Shown piece by piece: positions 1 through 6,887 of a stretch of DNA of 14,925 nucleotides (position 1 is the stretch's first letter; every line of letters starts with the position of its first letter). The DNA comes from JBBRMY01 sp038230595. Its GTDB lineage: Bacteria > Bacteroidota > Ignavibacteria > Tepidaquicellales > Tepidaquicellaceae. A program made the position numbers and the translations under genes. The stretch lies in assembly GCA_038230595.1 (NCBI GenBank), contig JBBRMY010000052.1, forward strand, positions 1-14,925. The letters are read 5' to 3'. The notes beneath the pieces are model-generated. The model had not been told where the DNA came from and did not search any database. It saw nothing but the letters and a program-made list of their open reading frames with translations.

Positions 1-764
1 AGCTCTCCTGTTTCGGGATCTATTGGAATGTCAAAATTGAATCCATATTTTTTCTGATTGCCGGCATTTGGAGAGTAAGAGCTCGCCATTCCTATAGTGT
101 TAATTAAGCTATGGAAACCTTTCGGCTTTGGCTGCTTAGTATTAATTTCTTTCGAAATAAAATTTTTAACGCCTGAATAACCTTTTCCGTATCCTCTTAT
201 TAGCTGAGCGAAATTCGGAAAGTCTGGAAAGTAACAATAATCAAAATAAGCATCGCCTGAAGTAGAGCACATTAGTCCGAAGACATCCGGATTTCTCATA
301 GATAGAACCATAGCTCCGTAACCTCCGCTTGACTTGCCGCAGATACCTCGTGCTTTTGCTTTCGGAATTGTTCTGAAATTATTATCAACAAAGGGAACAA
401 GCTCCTTTATGATATAATCTTCATATCGTCCGGTTGCAGCTGAGTTAATGAATTGGCTTCCTCCGTATTTTGTAATACAGTCAGGAAGGATAACTATCAT
501 TTCATTAATGATCTTATCATCAATTAGTCTGTCTAATTTTTCATTTAATTTTTCACCAAGGTATGAATAATTAAAATAATTCGCGCCTTTACCTGTAAAG
601 CCGGCGATGAGAAAAACTACCGGATATTTTTTTTCAGGATTTGTGTAGTAAGACTTAGGAAGATAGATATATAAATTTCTTATATATGGATCTTTAAGAG
701 GATTGTTTTTCAGGACCTTGCTCTCAACGGAAATTTCTAAAACTGTTCCCTTCGGCTTTGCCAT
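1..764 (-). CDS. Esterase D/putative esterase-family alpha/beta hydrolase (3' end outside window)
   Basis: Translating the minus strand from the ATG at 764 gives at least 254 codons with no stop before the left edge, so the C-terminus is missing. Residues 47-56 are a hydrophobic strand (YPVVFLIAGF) followed by a GFTG segment that resembles an oxyanion-hole region. Residues 143-150 read GKSSGGYG, a GxSxG nucleophile elbow with Ser145 as the likely nucleophile. This pattern is typical of the esterase D/antigen 85 type family (Pfam putative esterase), which hydrolyses acyl or S-formylglutathione-like esters. The catalytic Asp and His would lie toward the missing end. There is no signal peptide, so it is probably cytoplasmic. 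It is separated from ispD by 222 bases of repeat-rich DNA and is probably its own transcription unit. The family is well supported; the substrate is not known. Confidence 0.85.
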   Translation of the reverse strand, partial: MAKPKGTVLEISVESKVLKNNPLKDPYIRNLYIYLPKSYYTNPEKKYPVVFLIAGFTGKGANYFNYSYLGEKLNEKLDRLIDDKIINEMIVILPDCITKYGGSQFINSAATGRYEDYIIKELVPFVDNNFRTIPKAKARGICGKSSGGYGAMVLSMRNPDVFGLMCSTSGDAYFDYCYFPDFPNFAQLIRGYGKGYSGVKNFISKEINTKQPKPKGFHSLINTIGMASSYSPNAGNQKKYGFNFDIPIDPETGE

Positions 765-835
765 ATTATCAAATTATTATCTAAAAATAAACAATAATAT
801 CATCTTTTACAGTAATTTTAATAGTGTACCAACCA

Positions 836-956
836 TTTTAACCTTAGTAGAGAGCGCATCTAATAATTAAAACCTTATTACCTTATTCAAACTTTGTAGG
901 ATTAAATAAGGTAACAAGGTTCACATAAAAAATTTCTTTTTCTATTAAGGTTAAAA
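836..956. repeat. Nested inverted-repeat element between ispD and the esterase gene
   Basis: Two inverted repeats are nested here. The outer arms, TTTTAACCTTA at 836-846 and its exact reverse complement at 946-956, enclose an inner pair: 871-887 (AACCTTATTACCTTATT) and 905-921, 17 bases with one mismatch around a 17-base loop. Both pairs share the AACCTTA core. The inner hairpin is followed on the minus strand by a weak TTTTAATTATT tract, so it could serve as the ispD terminator. The whole unit also has the shape of a small non-coding mobile repeat. A related AT-rich AAGGTTTAAAA segment occurs at 12973-13000. Confidence 0.6.
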
Positions 957-977
957 GCAAAATCCCTTTCTTATTTT

Positions 978-1006
978 CTTTGCGCCTTAGCGAGCTTTGC
1001 GTGAAA
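978..1006. repeat. TTTGCG-type dispersed repeat fused to the 3' end of ispD
   Basis: The segment contains three iterated TTWGCG units (CTTTGCG, CTTAGCG, CTTTGCG) and ends in TGAAA. I recall near-identical sequences as high-copy intergenic repeats in many environmental FCB-group genomes; that is memory, not a search. It covers the final codons and stop codon of ispD. A shorter match, TTTGCGTGAA at 4225-4234, lies directly after the stop codon of the Ntn hydrolase-like gene, in the same orientation. Confidence 0.6.
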
Positions 1007-1667
1007 TTTTACCAACATCACCCTTCACAGTTATCTTTACATTCCCACTCTCTCCCGGAATAACCTTCACATCATATCCATACTTTTCCATCAAACTTGC
1101 CTCATCAGTCCCATAAAAATTATTTTTATATGCTTTTTGAAAAGCAGTCAGCAGCATTTTATAATTAAAAGCCTGCGGTGTCTGAACTGCCCATACGTTT
1201 TCGCGTGAAATTGTTTCTCTTATATTACTCTTTGCATCAGTTCTTTTAAGAGTGTCACTTACTTTTATTCCCGGTATTACATTCTTATGTTTACTTGCTT
1301 GCTTTATAATTTCTTTAATAAGCTTCTGACTTACATAGGGACGTACTGCATCATGTATCAAAACAGTATCACTAACCTTGCATGTTAAAAGCTGAAGAGC
1401 ATTATAAACAGAATCCTGGCGTTCCTTTCCGCCTGCTACAATAATCGAGACTTTGTAAAATTTATATTTTGTGATGATCTTTTTTACAGTTTCAATGCTG
1501 TCTCTTGAAGCAGCAATAATTATTTCATCGATCGCTTTCATTGAATTGAATTTCTCAATTGAATGGGCAAGTATTTCTTTTCCGTCAATTTTTAAGAACT
1601 GCTTGGATATTTTTCCGCCAAATCTTTTCCCTTTCCCAGAAGCAGGTATAATTACTTTAACGCCCAT
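987..1667 (-). CDS. ispD: 2-C-methyl-D-erythritol 4-phosphate cytidylyltransferase (IspD)
   Basis: This is the third enzyme of the MEP isoprenoid pathway: it joins CTP and MEP to give CDP-ME, in the cytoplasm. The 226-residue length is normal. Visible motifs are the nucleotide-binding loop PASGKGKRFGG (8-18), KQFL (22-25), GGKERQDSVYNAL (79-91), HDAVRP (105-110), VSDTLKR (136-142), QTPQAF (162-167) and TDEASLME (187-194). The end is odd. After NVKIT (209-213), where the family usually continues with a PEDL-type helix, the protein reads VKGDVGKISRKAR. The last eight residues and the stop lie in a TTTGCG-type dispersed repeat. The start at 1667 is 24 bases beyond the T-tract of the queA terminator, so its promoter must overlap that terminator or lie upstream of it. 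The identity is secure. Confidence 0.95.
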   Translation of the reverse strand: MGVKVIIPASGKGKRFGGKISKQFLKIDGKEILAHSIEKFNSMKAIDEIIIAASRDSIETVKKIITKYKFYKVSIIVAGGKERQDSVYNALQLLTCKVSDTVLIHDAVRPYVSQKLIKEIIKQASKHKNVIPGIKVSDTLKRTDAKSNIRETISRENVWAVQTPQAFNYKMLLTAFQKAYKNNFYGTDEASLMEKYGYDVKVIPGESGNVKITVKGDVGKISRKAR

Positions 1668-1690
1668 TACTTTTATTGATTATTTGCTTT

Positions 1691-1721
1691 AAACAAAAAA
1701 GTCCGGCTTCTGCCGGACTTT
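1691..1721 (-). terminator. Rho-independent terminator after queA
   Basis: The arms 1698-1707 (AAAGTCCGGC) and 1712-1721 (GCCGGACTTT) form a perfect 10-bp stem with loop TTCT. Read on the minus strand, the stem runs into TTTTTTGTTT, a classic U-tract. It lies 59 bases past the queA stop and 24 bases before the ispD start, so it probably ends the eno-queA transcript. Partial read-through could still feed ispD. Confidence 0.8.
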
Positions 1722-1779
1722 AAATTAACTAAACTATAAATTTCAAAATACTTTTTAATTTATCATTAAATGATCAACT

Positions 1780-2814
1780 TTAAATGATCATCATGGAATC
1801 ACCAAATGCATAAAATTTATATTTATCTTTCACTGCTTTCTTATATGATTTCATTATGAAATCTCTTCCGGCAAATGAGCATGCAAGCATAAGAAGCGTG
1901 CTTTTTGGCGGATGGAAATTTGTGATAAGCTTATCCACCACTCTCATTCCGTTTGGCGGATGAATAAATTTATCTGTCCAGCCCTTTGCGTATCTAAGCG
2001 ATCTCGTAGTTACAATATTTGCTTCAAGCACTCTTGCAACAGAGGATCCCACTGCAATGATCTTTCCTTTTTTACCAATAGCATGATTAATTATTTCAAC
2101 ATTCTGCGGTGTTATCTCAAAGAATTCAGAATCTGTTTTATGCTTTGAAAGATCCTCAACTTCTACAAGTCTGTAAGTTCCAAGACCGGTATGCATCGTA
2201 ACATAAGCCAGCTTAACTCCCTTTGCTTCAATTTTTTTCAATAATTCAGGTGTAAAGTGAAGTCCTGAACCCGGTGCAACAACTGAACCTACTTTTTTTG
2301 CAAACACTGTCTGATACTCAACTTTGTCTTTATCAGTCGGAGCTCTTTTTATGTATTCCGGCAGGGGAGTCTTTCCAAGCTTATCAATAACTTTTGAGAA
2401 GTCACCTTGCACATTGAATCTTACAATTCTTCCTCTTGAAGTAGTGTTGTCAATAACTTCGCAGTAAAGATTTTTTGTAAAAAATATTCTGTTACCGATA
2501 CGTACTTTTCTTGCAGGATCAACTATAACGTCCCAGATATTTTCTTCAAGGTTTAACTGTCTTAATAAAAATACTTCGATCTTTGCCTTTGTCTTTTCTT
2601 TTGTTCCGTAAAGCTTTGCAGGAAATACTTTTGAATCATTGAGAACAAGCACATCGCCTGAATTCATATAATCAATTACATTCTTGAACTTATGGTTCTC
2701 TATTGTTTCTCCGTCTCTGTTCAGTACCATGAGCTTTGCAGAATCTCTTGGTAATTTCAGTGAAGTAGCGATTAAAGTTTTTGGAGCAGGGTAAATAAAT
2801 TGTGATAATTTCAT
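1780..2814 (-). CDS. queA: S-adenosylmethionine:tRNA ribosyltransferase-isomerase (QueA)
   Basis: QueA transfers and isomerises the ribosyl group of SAM onto 7-aminomethyl-7-deazaguanine at tRNA position 34 to give epoxyqueuosine. The 344-residue length is standard. Supporting motifs are VLNDSKV (57-63), KTPLPEYIKR (148-157), YQTVFA (167-172), GSVVAPGSGLHFT (176-188), MHTGLGTY (207-214), TNFHPPKSTLLML (298-310) and the C-terminal YAFGDSMMII. Several positions differ from the textbook protein: APTAGLHFT is APGSGLHFT here, HVGAGTF is HTGLGTY, and GTTSVR is GSSVAR. It may therefore belong to a diverged QueA branch. It starts 9 bases after the eno stop and shares its transcript. The family is secure; exact equivalence to E. 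coli QueA is a little less so. Confidence 0.9.
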   Translation of the reverse strand: MKLSQFIYPAPKTLIATSLKLPRDSAKLMVLNRDGETIENHKFKNVIDYMNSGDVLVLNDSKVFPAKLYGTKEKTKAKIEVFLLRQLNLEENIWDVIVDPARKVRIGNRIFFTKNLYCEVIDNTTSRGRIVRFNVQGDFSKVIDKLGKTPLPEYIKRAPTDKDKVEYQTVFAKKVGSVVAPGSGLHFTPELLKKIEAKGVKLAYVTMHTGLGTYRLVEVEDLSKHKTDSEFFEITPQNVEIINHAIGKKGKIIAVGSSVARVLEANIVTTRSLRYAKGWTDKFIHPPNGMRVVDKLITNFHPPKSTLLMLACSFAGRDFIMKSYKKAVKDKYKFYAFGDSMMII

Positions 2815-2823
2815 TAAGTTTGT

Positions 2824-4113
2824 TTAAAGTATATTATAAAAAGCATGCAGTCCCGGGAATGCTGCATTGCTTCCAAGCTCTTCTTCGATCCTTAAAAGCT
2901 GATTGTATTTTGCGACTCTGTCAGTTCTTGATGCTGAACCGGTTTTTATCTGTCCGGCATTTGTTGCAACTGCAATGTCGGCTATTGTTGTATCTTCTGT
3001 TTCTCCGCTTCTGTGACTTATCACAGCAGTGTATTTCGATATCTTTGCCATATCTATGGCATTAAGAGTTTCGGTAAGTGTTCCTATTTGATTTACTTTT
3101 ATTAAAATTGAATTAGCGATACCTTTTTTAATTCCTTTAGCAAGAATTGAAGTGTTAGTAACAAAAACATCATCGCCGACTAATTGAACTTTCTTTCCTA
3201 AAGAATCCGTAAGCGCTTTCCATCCGTCCCAGTCATTCTCAGCCATTCCGTCTTCTATGCTGAGTATCGGATAATCTTTTACCATAGTCTCGTACATCTT
3301 TACCATCTCGTCAGCGCTTTTTGTCGGCAGATTGGATTTATAAAATTCGTATTTATCTTTTCCTTTATACATCTCGCTTGAAGCCACATCCAATCCAATA
3401 AAAATATCTTTTCCGGCTTTGTATCCGGCTTTGTCGATCGCTTTCAGAATTACTTCTATAGCTTCTTCATTCGATTTTAGATTCGGCGCAAAGCCGCCCT
3501 CATCACCTACAGAAGTGTTCAAACCTTTTTTATGAAGCACGTTTTTTAAAGTATGAAACACAGTTGTACCTGCCATCAAAGCTTCTGAAAAAGATTTAAA
3601 TCCTGCCGGTATAACCATGAACTCCTGGAAGTCAACATTATTGTCTGCATGCTTTCCGCCATTAAGTATATTCATCATTGGAACCGGAAGCGTCATCGCA
3701 TTTGTACCGCCTATATATCTGTAAAGTGGGATTTGTAAAAGGTCTGCAGCAGCATGAGCGGTTGCAAGTGAAACTCCTAGAAGCGCATTCGCTCCTAGCT
3801 TTGATTTATTTTCCGTACCGTCAAGTTCTATAAGAGTCTCGTCAATTTTTAATTGGTTCAGTGCATCCATGTTCTTCAGCTTCTTGAAGATAGTCGTATT
3901 CACATTTTCAACAGCCTTTAGAACGCCTTTTCCTAAGTAGCGTTTCTTATCATCGTCACGTAATTCGACAGCTTCGCGTTCGCCGGTACTTGCTCCGGAA
4001 GGAACTGCAGCTCTGCCTTTTGCTCCTGATTCTAATGTTACATCTACTTCTAAAGTCGGGTTACCGCGTGAATCCAGAATTTCTCTTGCATGGATAGATT
4101 TGATGAAAGACAT
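2824..4113 (-). CDS. eno: Enolase (phosphopyruvate hydratase)
   Basis: Enolase interconverts 2-phosphoglycerate and phosphoenolpyruvate in glycolysis and gluconeogenesis. The 429 residues are full length. The N-terminus FIKSIHAREILDSRGNPT and the mobile loop SGASTGEREAVELRD (39-53) are present. So are GGKHADNNVDFQEF (152-165), the catalytic base region DEGGFAP (204-210, Glu205), metal ligands Asp242, Glu287 and Asp314, catalytic Lys339 in ILIKVNQ, HRSGE (367-371) and Lys390. No critical residue is missing. There is no clear Shine-Dalgarno site before the ATG at 4113, as is common in Bacteroidota-like genomes. It is the promoter-proximal gene of the eno-queA pair. Confidence 0.98.
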   Translation of the reverse strand: MSFIKSIHAREILDSRGNPTLEVDVTLESGAKGRAAVPSGASTGEREAVELRDDDKKRYLGKGVLKAVENVNTTIFKKLKNMDALNQLKIDETLIELDGTENKSKLGANALLGVSLATAHAAADLLQIPLYRYIGGTNAMTLPVPMMNILNGGKHADNNVDFQEFMVIPAGFKSFSEALMAGTTVFHTLKNVLHKKGLNTSVGDEGGFAPNLKSNEEAIEVILKAIDKAGYKAGKDIFIGLDVASSEMYKGKDKYEFYKSNLPTKSADEMVKMYETMVKDYPILSIEDGMAENDWDGWKALTDSLGKKVQLVGDDVFVTNTSILAKGIKKGIANSILIKVNQIGTLTETLNAIDMAKISKYTAVISHRSGETEDTTIADIAVATNAGQIKTGSASRTDRVAKYNQLLRIEEELGSNAAFPGLHAFYNIL

Positions 4114-4238
4114 GAGGAATTAGTGTGATTTTTAAGTGAGATAAACGATTTTTTAGCGGGAATAAACGCTAATAATCAATTTACCAAGGTGTTTCAGGGA
4201 AATCAATTCAGAAAGGAATGAATATTTGCGTGAATTTC

Positions 4239-5018
4239 TCATCTACAGTGTTCCTTGCACTGAATCCATTCAAAATTCTTAGAAGAAACTCTTAAAATAT
4301 CACATGGTAAGCCAACATCTTTTGTCCGAAAAGTTGCTTCAATCGCTATAATTTTATTTATTATAGTTACTGGATTTTCATTATAGCGATAATTTGGATG
4401 TTCATTCATGTATGACCAACTATCTTCTCGCTCACCATATATTTCTAAAGACGGGTAAATATTTGATTTTCTAGAAAGGGTATCTAATTTTATTTCTATT
4501 TCTGTATTTGAGATTTTGAATACTCTATATCTAAATTCATCTACAAAAGAAATATCATTTTTGAAATAGCAAAACAAATTTATTATATTAAATTCAACAA
4601 TCTGACTGCCTGAATTGAACTCTAAATAGTGGGGATTTTCCTTTATATAATTATCACCAATCTTGTTTAATATATCATACATACTTTTATTCATTTCAAA
4701 TTTTATTTGATCAATATTTTCTGTGCGATTTTGAATATTTTCAATAACTACATTTACATCAAAGTTTATTTGAGGAATAGTTGTTAATCCTAGATGAGCA
4801 AACGCAAAGTCTTTAAACATTAAGATTTTACATCTTTGTATTTCTAATGTATCAAAGTCGTAACTAATCTTGCTATCAGCTCCAATCCAAACGGTATCGT
4901 TTTTCATAATAACTGCTACGGTAGTCCCTTTGTAAACTTTATTTGTTTGAGAAAAAGAATTATTCCAACTTACTAATAAAATAAACAAATAATAAAATGT
5001 ATTTATATTAAATTTCAT
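4239..5018 (-). CDS. Secreted proteasome-fold Ntn hydrolase-like protein
   Basis: This 259-residue protein starts with a signal peptide (hydrophobic 8-18, NNSFSQ at 19-24, probable cleavage near Ser23/Gln24). A short segment TNKVYKG then leads to TTVAVI at 32-37. The arrangement matches proteasome beta subunits and HslV. Gly31 would be the residue before the cut and Thr32 the N-terminal nucleophile. Asp48 in IGADSK is 16 residues on (beta Asp17), and Lys64 in RCKIL is 32 residues on (beta Lys33). The spacing is exact, and the strand pattern TTVAVI..DTVWIGADS fits the fold. Beyond about residue 75 I recognise no subfamily. The classical proteasome, HslV and Anbu proteins are cytoplasmic, so an exported version is unusual. 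It is transcribed alone, with an 18-bp palindrome directly before its ATG. Fold and triad are fairly well supported; substrate and self-processing are inference. Confidence 0.65.
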   Translation of the reverse strand: MKFNINTFYYLFILLVSWNNSFSQTNKVYKGTTVAVIMKNDTVWIGADSKISYDFDTLEIQRCKILMFKDFAFAHLGLTTIPQINFDVNVVIENIQNRTENIDQIKFEMNKSMYDILNKIGDNYIKENPHYLEFNSGSQIVEFNIINLFCYFKNDISFVDEFRYRVFKISNTEIEIKLDTLSRKSNIYPSLEIYGEREDSWSYMNEHPNYRYNENPVTIINKIIAIEATFRTKDVGLPCDILRVSSKNFEWIQCKEHCR

Positions 5019-5036
5019 AATTGAGTAATCTCAATT
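5019..5036. promoter_or_regulatory. 18-bp palindrome abutting the Ntn hydrolase-like start codon
   Basis: AATTGAG at 5019-5025 and CTCAATT at 5030-5036 are perfect inverted arms around TAAT. The palindrome directly touches the ATG (5016-5018) of the minus-strand gene. It could be a repressor operator, or an RNA hairpin that hides the translation start. The stem is AT-rich and weak, so chance is possible. Confidence 0.4.
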
Positions 5037-5058
5037 AATTTTATCCAAGTTATATTTT

Positions 5059-5605
5059 CTAATCAGCGAGTTGACCAATATGAAGTTTACTTGGATATTT
5101 AAAGTATCTTTTTAAATTACTACAGCTTGCTCTAATTTGGCTTTCAGAAAGATTTGAACCTCTAATAATTGAATAATCATCACCTGCTATGATCGCCCCA
5201 AGTGGCCATGAATTTGCTAATTATATTTTTGTGGAGTTATGATACTACTTTTTCTTTTTTCATAATTCAATTACCAATCCATTCCATTGCTATCACCCAT
5301 GACTCTGTCGTCATTGACCCTGCTGAATATGGCTGAGCAAGCTAAAATTATATCTTCAGATCTACCTTTAATAAATCGATCCTATTGCTGTGAGAAAGTA
5401 TCACCGGCAATCTGTCTTTCACATATGTAGGTCGTTTCAGTTCATTACTTGATGTTATTTACATCCTAGCTGAATTGCATTTTACGATTGTTTCTCCTTC
5501 GTCGGTTTTCGCTGTGTATTTATCTGTATTCAAGTCCTCTACTGATAGCATTACTTCTACATCCGGAAAATATTTACTAGAAGTATAATAATAAATAATA
5601 ATCAT
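5059..5605 (-). pseudogene. Decayed protein-coding gene, all three minus frames used
   Basis: This stretch has no intact gene, but its minus strand reads as protein-like segments broken by stops and frame changes. From the ATG at 5605 a 48-residue segment (including YFPDVEVMLSVEDLNTDKY) ends at TAA 5459-5461. The same frame continues past that stop with ELKRPTYVKDRLPVILSHSN to 5348. Near 5381 the sense shifts frame into FIKGRSEDIILACSAIFSRV, which ends at 5271. A third frame, 5220-5059, gives NSWPLGAIIAGDDYSIIRGS and then NLKRYFKYPSKLHIGQLAD before TAG. The composition looks like former coding sequence rather than random intergenic DNA. The simplest reading is one gene inactivated by a nonsense mutation and at least two frameshifts, or several small remnants. 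I do not recognise the family. Sequencing error is an alternative for some lesions. Confidence 0.4.
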
Positions 5606-5646
5606 TTCTTTTGGTTATGATAAGAATTCACAATACTCCTTAAATA

Positions 5647-6381
5647 TCAAACTGCTTTTTTAGTTTTTAGATAATTCTTGCAAAGAATAAGTAGCTTATG
5701 ATAATCAGTACTATATTTATTATGAAAACTTAAAAATTTATCATTAAACTCATCGTGGATTAAAGTTTGTCTGCTTAATTCCGCATCATAAAGTTTATAG
5801 TCATTTTCACTTTGTGTTTTTTTGTAAGCCACTCCTTGTGCTGCACTGACTTTAACACTGCCTAGAAGTTTGATTCTTGCAATATGAGTTGTATTCCTGA
5901 TTTCTGACAGCTGTAAGATTATTAGCTCTGCAGATTTAATAATGTCTTCATTAATACATAAGAGAATTAATTTACTTCGAGCAATTTGTACTCTCCTAAA
6001 TTCAGAAAGTAAAATTTTATTCCTTTCCATTAAATAAATAATTTCATCATTTGAATCTGAAATTATTGGTAAATTGATATTATTTTGAAAAAATTCAGTA
6101 ATTGTAGCTAAAAAATTGATTATAGCTCCTCTCTCATCATCATATACAGTTGCTTGTGTCTTTGTTACCAATACTATTTCTGCTTTAATTAATTCTAATT
6201 CGGAATTGTTGTCCATCCTAATATCTTCAATAATTTTTGTAATTTCACCAACATCCTCTTTAGTTGCTAAATTTTTTCCTTTTTCACTTAGGTATGTTCC
6301 AATTAATTGCCTAATTAATAAATATGATATAAGAGATATAATAAAACTTCCAACTATGTAGAGAATGGGTTCAGAATTCAT
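5647..6381 (-). CDS. Single-pass membrane protein with cytoplasmic helical domain, unknown function
   Basis: The protein has 244 residues. Residues 6-27 form one hydrophobic membrane segment (ILYIVGSFIISLISYLLIRQ). Next comes YLSEKGKNLATKEDVGEIT (30-48), a juxtamembrane motif I recall from many uncharacterised bacterial membrane proteins, and then a mostly helical, charged region to the end with likely coiled coil at 45-75. No catalytic motif is visible. With a short N-terminus before the membrane segment, the helical part is probably cytoplasmic (Arg24 and Lys34 flank that side). It lies 121 bases downstream of the S24-domain gene on the same strand, so it could share the hip transcript or be independent. 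It is AT-rich like the rest of this stretch. Function cannot be named from sequence. Confidence 0.75.
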   Translation of the reverse strand: MNSEPILYIVGSFIISLISYLLIRQLIGTYLSEKGKNLATKEDVGEITKIIEDIRMDNNSELELIKAEIVLVTKTQATVYDDERGAIINFLATITEFFQNNINLPIISDSNDEIIYLMERNKILLSEFRRVQIARSKLILLCINEDIIKSAELIILQLSEIRNTTHIARIKLLGSVKVSAAQGVAYKKTQSENDYKLYDAELSRQTLIHDEFNDKFLSFHNKYSTDYHKLLILCKNYLKTKKAV

Positions 6382-6502
6382 AGCATTTAAATAAATTTTA
6401 ACTAATATATATATATACTTTAAGATATTGACTATTTCAATATTTATATTTTAAACTTTATTTATTGTCCTCCTGATATATTAATCATTTTTATTCTTAA
6501 CG

Positions 6503-6886
6503 CTACGTAATTACTCTTTTTATCCTCACAACCATATACATCCTGAATATTTCCGACTTTAAATACGTTGTTGGTGGAAACTTTGTATTCACTGAATATT
6601 GCATTACTCCATCATCCTTTGTAAACCTCGCAAGCTTTGCATTTGCCTGATATGACTGCGGAGTCGTTCGATAACTCACTATCACAGCCTTTCCTGTCTT
6701 GATCTTCTCATTGTCATCAGAGCACAAAAGCATATCTCCGTTATTTATATACAACGTCATTGAATCGCCTTGTGCAATTACAAGAAATGGATTTCTCAAT
6801 CCACTCGTATCGAAATTGTCAATATACTTAATCCCTTCCTTGATAATCTGTGTAAGTATCGGTACTTCGAAATCAACTTCCGTCAT
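6503..6886 (-). CDS. S24/LexA-type serine peptidase domain protein without DNA-binding domain
   Basis: This 127-residue protein is almost entirely an S24 (LexA/UmuD/phage repressor C-terminal) domain. VIAQGDSMTLYINNGDMLLC (37-56) is the family's nucleophile motif, with Ser42 in GDSM and the NNGD turn after it. Lys84 in NAKLARF fits the general-base lysine of the Ser/Lys dyad. The interval of 42 residues is slightly longer than the 37 of LexA and UmuD. No helix-turn-helix precedes it and no Ala-Gly cleavage site is obvious in the short N-terminus, so it is neither LexA nor a phage repressor. The ATG follows the hipT stop after one base (TAA, A, ATG), which indicates translational coupling in the hip operon. 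A role as a sensor or accessory regulator of that system is inference. The domain call is good. Confidence 0.8.
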   Translation of the reverse strand: MTEVDFEVPILTQIIKEGIKYIDNFDTSGLRNPFLVIAQGDSMTLYINNGDMLLCSDDNEKIKTGKAVIVSYRTTPQSYQANAKLARFTKDDGVMQYSVNTKFPPTTYLKSEIFRMYMVVRIKRVIT

Positions 6887-6887
6887 T

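Noticed and set aside
836..956. CRISPR-like repeats
   Set aside because: The repeats are inverted and nested, with no series of direct repeats with unique spacers and no cas genes.
1471..3065. Plus-strand ORFs over ispD, queA and eno
   Set aside because: They lie wholly or mostly antisense to secure genes and show no motifs.
6503..6886. LexA, UmuD or phage repressor
   Set aside because: There is no helix-turn-helix, no UmuC partner, no phage genes nearby, and no recognisable Ala-Gly cleavage site.
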